From Himantopus leucocephalus (taxonomy: Eukaryota; Chordata; Aves; Charadriiformes; Recurvirostridae): DNA of 64,000 nucleotides. The stretch spans positions 8,473,420 through 8,537,419 of the forward strand of contig RSEF01000019.1 in the NCBI GenBank assembly GCA_003993805.1. The letters run 5' to 3'. Position numbers and translations under genes: made by a program. The notes beneath the pieces are model-generated. The model ran no database searches, was not told where the DNA came from, and saw only the letters and a list, made by a program, of their open reading frames with translations. The first letter of the stretch is position 1; each line of letters starts with the position of its first letter. Below, in pieces: positions 60,668 to 64,000 of the stretch.

Positions 60668-62243
60668 TTCTTGGAGAAGGCGTTAAAACATCAATTCCGA
60701 GCATCCAGCCTTAAGCACTTCCAGAAAAATCTAAATTAACTGCAGAATAAAAACCAGTATCAAACACCCTGGGCAGGGGAAGGGGCGAGCACTGAGCCCA
60801 TCCCAGCAAAGTGCATTTCTCTGCTCACCGCGTCACTCATAAAGGTCTTTAAATTCTCTGAGCAGGCGTCCCCGCACCTTTAATGCCATTACACCCCCAA
60901 TGCAGCCCAGCTGCTGACACAGCGGGGACACCCAAACCACCACCCAGGCAGCTGATTTGATGTGTTGACGAGCAAGTCATGTTGCTATAATAAGAAGTGT
61001 TTATTTGAATAATAAGGTCAGGGAGTTAAGTAGTTGGTATTCCACTCATATGAAGCAGTTTGCACAGTGTCACTAATAATTAAAGGGGTTTTTTGACTAA
61101 TCTAGTTGCTCTTCCTAAATATACTCTACTCTGTTCAAGAAACTCATCAAAGCAGCGAAGTGATCTTCGAGGTTATTAATCTCCTTTGCTCCACAGCTGG
61201 AGCAAATTTATTTGCTTGAATTAGCATGTAATAAACTTATAATAAAGCTGCCATATCCCTCGCTTTAGAGATATAGTTTGTGTAATGGGTAGTTAAATCT
61301 AGGTAATGTAGCAATAGTCTTTAGGCTCAGAGATCAGAGGGAGAAAAAAAGGAAGGGTATTGCTGTGGTATCGCCAGTGCTGGGGTTGCAATGGGATTTC
61401 TTCCAGGTCAGGCTGCCAGGAAGAGCCAGCCTTGTTAGACACCCCCGGAGGGAGAAGGGGAGAGAGTTTTCCTAGTGGGAATTCCTGGCTTTGGCGGCGT
61501 TGCTCCAGCCCACATCGCGGGATGCTCCTGGGCGCCTGCAGGAGAAGCTGCTGGACCCCACCAGAGACCCCCAGAGAAACAGACCCCAGTGACGCCGCAA
61601 ACCCAGCCGGGTGCCCCAGCATCCCGGTTAGCCCCCTCCCGAGCAGAGAACCGGGAATACTTGAATAGTGACTCTCCGTATTGCAAAGGAGGGATCCCCT
61701 GCAAACAGGCAGGTACCTGCCCCGGCCACAGAAGGAGAATTAGTCCCCAAAAAGGCACCCTCAGGGCTGGCAGCGAGGGGCGAAGCCCTGGCCGCAGCAC
61801 CCGCCCTGCGAAGACCTGATGGAGCGGCAGCGGGTGCTGGGTTGGCACCAAACCCGCCAACGCCAGCAGGACACGCGGCGATGGAATGGTCGGAGTCGGG
61901 CTGGACTTAGCGCAGGGTGTCTAAGTACGAGGAATTAATTTGCTTCAGTTCACTAAGCTGAGCCTTTATAGGTTGCGGTTTCCCTCAAACAATAAATCCT
62001 CTTGCTTCTTCCCGCGTAACACTTGCTGCACAATCTTTAAATAATAAGAAATGGGCAGATGTAGACTAATGTGGGTAGATATCAAAGTTCAGCTGCGCGG
62101 GGAAGGCTGGCCCCCACCCTTTCTCCTCAAAGGTTATTATTCACAGAGCCTGGGCAGTAAATAATTTTTCTCTCTCCATTTTAGCTCTTCTCCCTTTTTG
62201 CTGGAGCTGCTGTGTGCTGGAGAAGGGCCCGGGCATTAGCCAG

Positions 62244-62347
62244 AGGTGTCAGAGGTGTTAGACAAGGTATTAAGGAGGTGTCAATGGTGAAATAGCTGGG
62301 ATTACAGTAAAGTCTAAATAAGGTGTAAAATAAAACCAAAGGTGATA
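62244..62347 (+). promoter_or_regulatory. Cluster of six T-box-like half-sites
   Basis: Octamers close to the T-box half-site AGGTGTGA occur in the same orientation: AGGTGTCA (62244-62251), AGGTGTTA (62253-62260), AGGTATTA (62265-62272), AGGTGTCA (62276-62283), AGGTGTAA (62321-62328) and AGGTGATA (62340-62347). Four match 7 of 8 positions and the other two match 6 of 8. The block sits in an AT-rich intergenic segment that looks constrained. The motifs are seen directly; enhancer function and T-box binding are inferred, and a decayed tandem repeat is an alternative origin. Confidence 0.35.
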
Positions 62348-64000
62348 AAGTCATTGATAAGAAAAGCTGGAGAAAAATAGGAGTGCAATTATTTTTCATC
62401 CTGGTTGTTCACTCTTGCAGTGCATTATCTGTGGCTTTGCAAAGACTTAAGTAAGATTTTTTCCCGGTATATGGTATTCTCTCCCGGCAGCGCTGCGGCT
62501 CGCCGGCGCTCACACGGCAGCGGGGCCGCTGGCACCTCTGCACAAAGCTGTGGGCACTGGGCAGGAGCACTGCCTGCCGAGGAGATGCTACTGGTTCCCA
62601 GTAAGCCATACTGGGTTTTAGGAGGAAGCTGCTCAAACTGGGCTTGTCCCAGCTTTCCTACGCAGTTCTCCAGCCAGACAAGCGGCGTCTGAGGGTGGAT
62701 GAAATAAGCACATGGAGTTCCTACATCCACTTTGACAAACCTCGGCTGCCCCATCCACACATTCATAGATTGTTTCAAGTTTGAACTAAATACTCATTCC
62801 AGGCAGATTTCCCCGCTTTTCAGCGCTTAGAGAAGAGCCCCTCCAGGTCAGCGGGCCGTGGTCTCGCCGGGAGCAAAGCCCAGCACCTACCCAGACATTT
62901 CAGGCTGTGTTCTTGCACGCTATCATTTATTTTCCTGTACAAGGCTCCTGTGGATGATCAGTTGGAATTGCTGATGTTTCTCTTCCCTCCTCCTAATTAA
63001 CACATTTTAAATTCATAGCTTTTAAAATAATAAGCGCTGGAGCATCTGTTCATGATATTGTCCAGGACAGATGCCCGTTCCCATACACCATATGAGCTTC
63101 AAGATGTGCCGAATTCTTCTTCCCCTCCCGAGTATCGGTGTTACCCTGGGGAAGGTCTCCAGCATTACGCCGAGGAGCTTCGTCCCTTTTGCCCTTCTCC
63201 ATAGTTTGATGCTGCTCACCTGCTTTCCCGCGGCAGAAGGCCGGGTTGGCACCCACCCCTCCGGGGAGCAGGGCGCTGCCCACCCAGAAATAACCCTTAT
63301 AAGCTTCTGCAGAGCCACCAAGGCCGGGGAGGCACCAGGGCCACGTGTCTCCTCCTGCCCTCCAAGCGTCGGGAGGTTTCATCAACCACGTCACCTCCTC
63401 TCCAAGCACACTACTGTGTCGCTGAAACACTCAGAAATCTCCCAGGGAGGGAATGCTGAGCATTCAACAGTTGGAAAAACATGTTTGTTACTACAACTAC
63501 CTCTGGTTGCATGTTTGTTTCCCACTGACACATGTTTTCATGGCTCCGCTGACACCCTTTTCCAGCCAGAACTTAAATATACCACCAGGATGTTCAAATG
63601 TGCATTTGTGAGACCACTGCCCGCAGCCCCCAGCCCCGGCCAAGGCTGGCCCCCAGCCCTACCTGCCCTCCCCTTCCTCACCCCTCAGCCTGAAACGGAA
63701 ACATTTCAGTGCGTCTCAGGAAAGCTCAGCGTCTTCGCAGAGGCTCGTGTTCTTCAGAGACAGAGGGACGGGGATGCAGAGCAGTATAGATGCTCGCCTT
63801 GCCCCAGGGCTCGGCCGCGGGGACGCTGGAAGGGCTTACCTGGTGAAGTGAAGAAAAGCATCTACTATAAATATTGCCACAGCAAAGCCCTGTGCCCCAG
63901 AAGATGCAGGGAAGTCAAACAATCCATCACTGAAGGGTTTTACCTTGGCTCTGCCCTCTGAAGGCCGAGTGCACAGCTGACCTCGCCGCTCCAGCACTCT

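Larger units (their letters stand above)
53159..64000. other. Intergenic DNA downstream of MSI2
   Basis: No gene could be supported here on either strand. GC-rich stretches (53160-53420, 54480-54720, 55310-55600, 56380-56560, 57540-58120, 58750-59040) alternate with AT-rich blocks that look like conserved non-coding DNA (54760-55260, 55640-55760, 56580-56760, 59390-59660, 60940-61320, 61920-62460). Long frames such as 59941-60714 and 63071-63961 on the + strand show no domain, and no splice structure or homology that I recognise. The region holds one CR1 remnant and a small AC repeat (60652-60667). Confidence 0.7.

Noticed and set aside
59941..60714. 257-codon open frame on the + strand
   Set aside because: It crosses an AC microsatellite and an apparently non-coding AT block, with no family resemblance.
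63071..63961. 296-codon open frame on the + strand
   Set aside because: It is long for its base composition, but I see no recognisable domain, codon pattern, signal or splice context; the Pro/Ser-rich content fits chance. A protein search with a significant hit would change this.
1..64000. tRNA, rRNA, CRISPR arrays, operons or phage-like systems
   Set aside because: No cloverleaf with A/B boxes, no rRNA segments and no regularly spaced repeats were seen. The spliced gene and CR1 elements show this is vertebrate nuclear DNA, where bacterial features are not expected.

Overview
The window is vertebrate nuclear DNA, most likely avian. It is sparse in repeats. The clearest interspersed repeat ends in the octamer-repeat tail of a CR1 retrotransposon, the dominant LINE of birds. 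Short exons are separated by introns of 2 to 19 kb. I cannot name the species from the sequence.

One protein-coding gene is recognisable: the 3' half of MSI2 (Musashi RNA-binding protein 2) on the + strand. The two RRM domains lie mostly upstream of the window. Inside it are the last strand of RRM2 plus the linker (1061-1171), the tyrosine/glycine-rich exon (8750-8824), the alanine-rich exon (24896-24958, with an optional 45-nt 3' extension), the proline/glycine-rich exon (43928-44136, with an optional internal acceptor at 43982), and the last coding exon (45906-45947) ending in GPLIATAFTNGYH-stop. A separate alternative terminal exon (12385-12425 plus its own 3' UTR) encodes DYLPISQDIIFIN-stop and makes a short isoform without the alanine/proline-rich tail. 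Upstream junctions are all phase 1 and the last is phase 0, so each alternative choice keeps the frame.

The main 3' UTR runs from 45948 to about 53158. It is AU-rich, has several AATAAA signals, is interrupted by a 100-N assembly gap, and may itself contain an intron (45984-48248). From about 53160 to 64000 there is downstream intergenic DNA. It is GC-rich in patches, contains one small CR1 remnant, and has several AT-rich blocks that look like conserved non-coding DNA. I found no second gene there.

I saw no new multi-gene system. The points most worth a second look are the layered alternative splicing of the Musashi C-terminus (alternative last exon, tandem donors, tandem acceptors with a sharp codon-composition switch, and three UGCAUG motifs upstream), a six-site cluster resembling T-box half-sites near 62.3 kb, and a decamer present three times within 111 bp near 22.5 kb. 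Comparisons with other species' MSI2 are from memory and are flagged as such.
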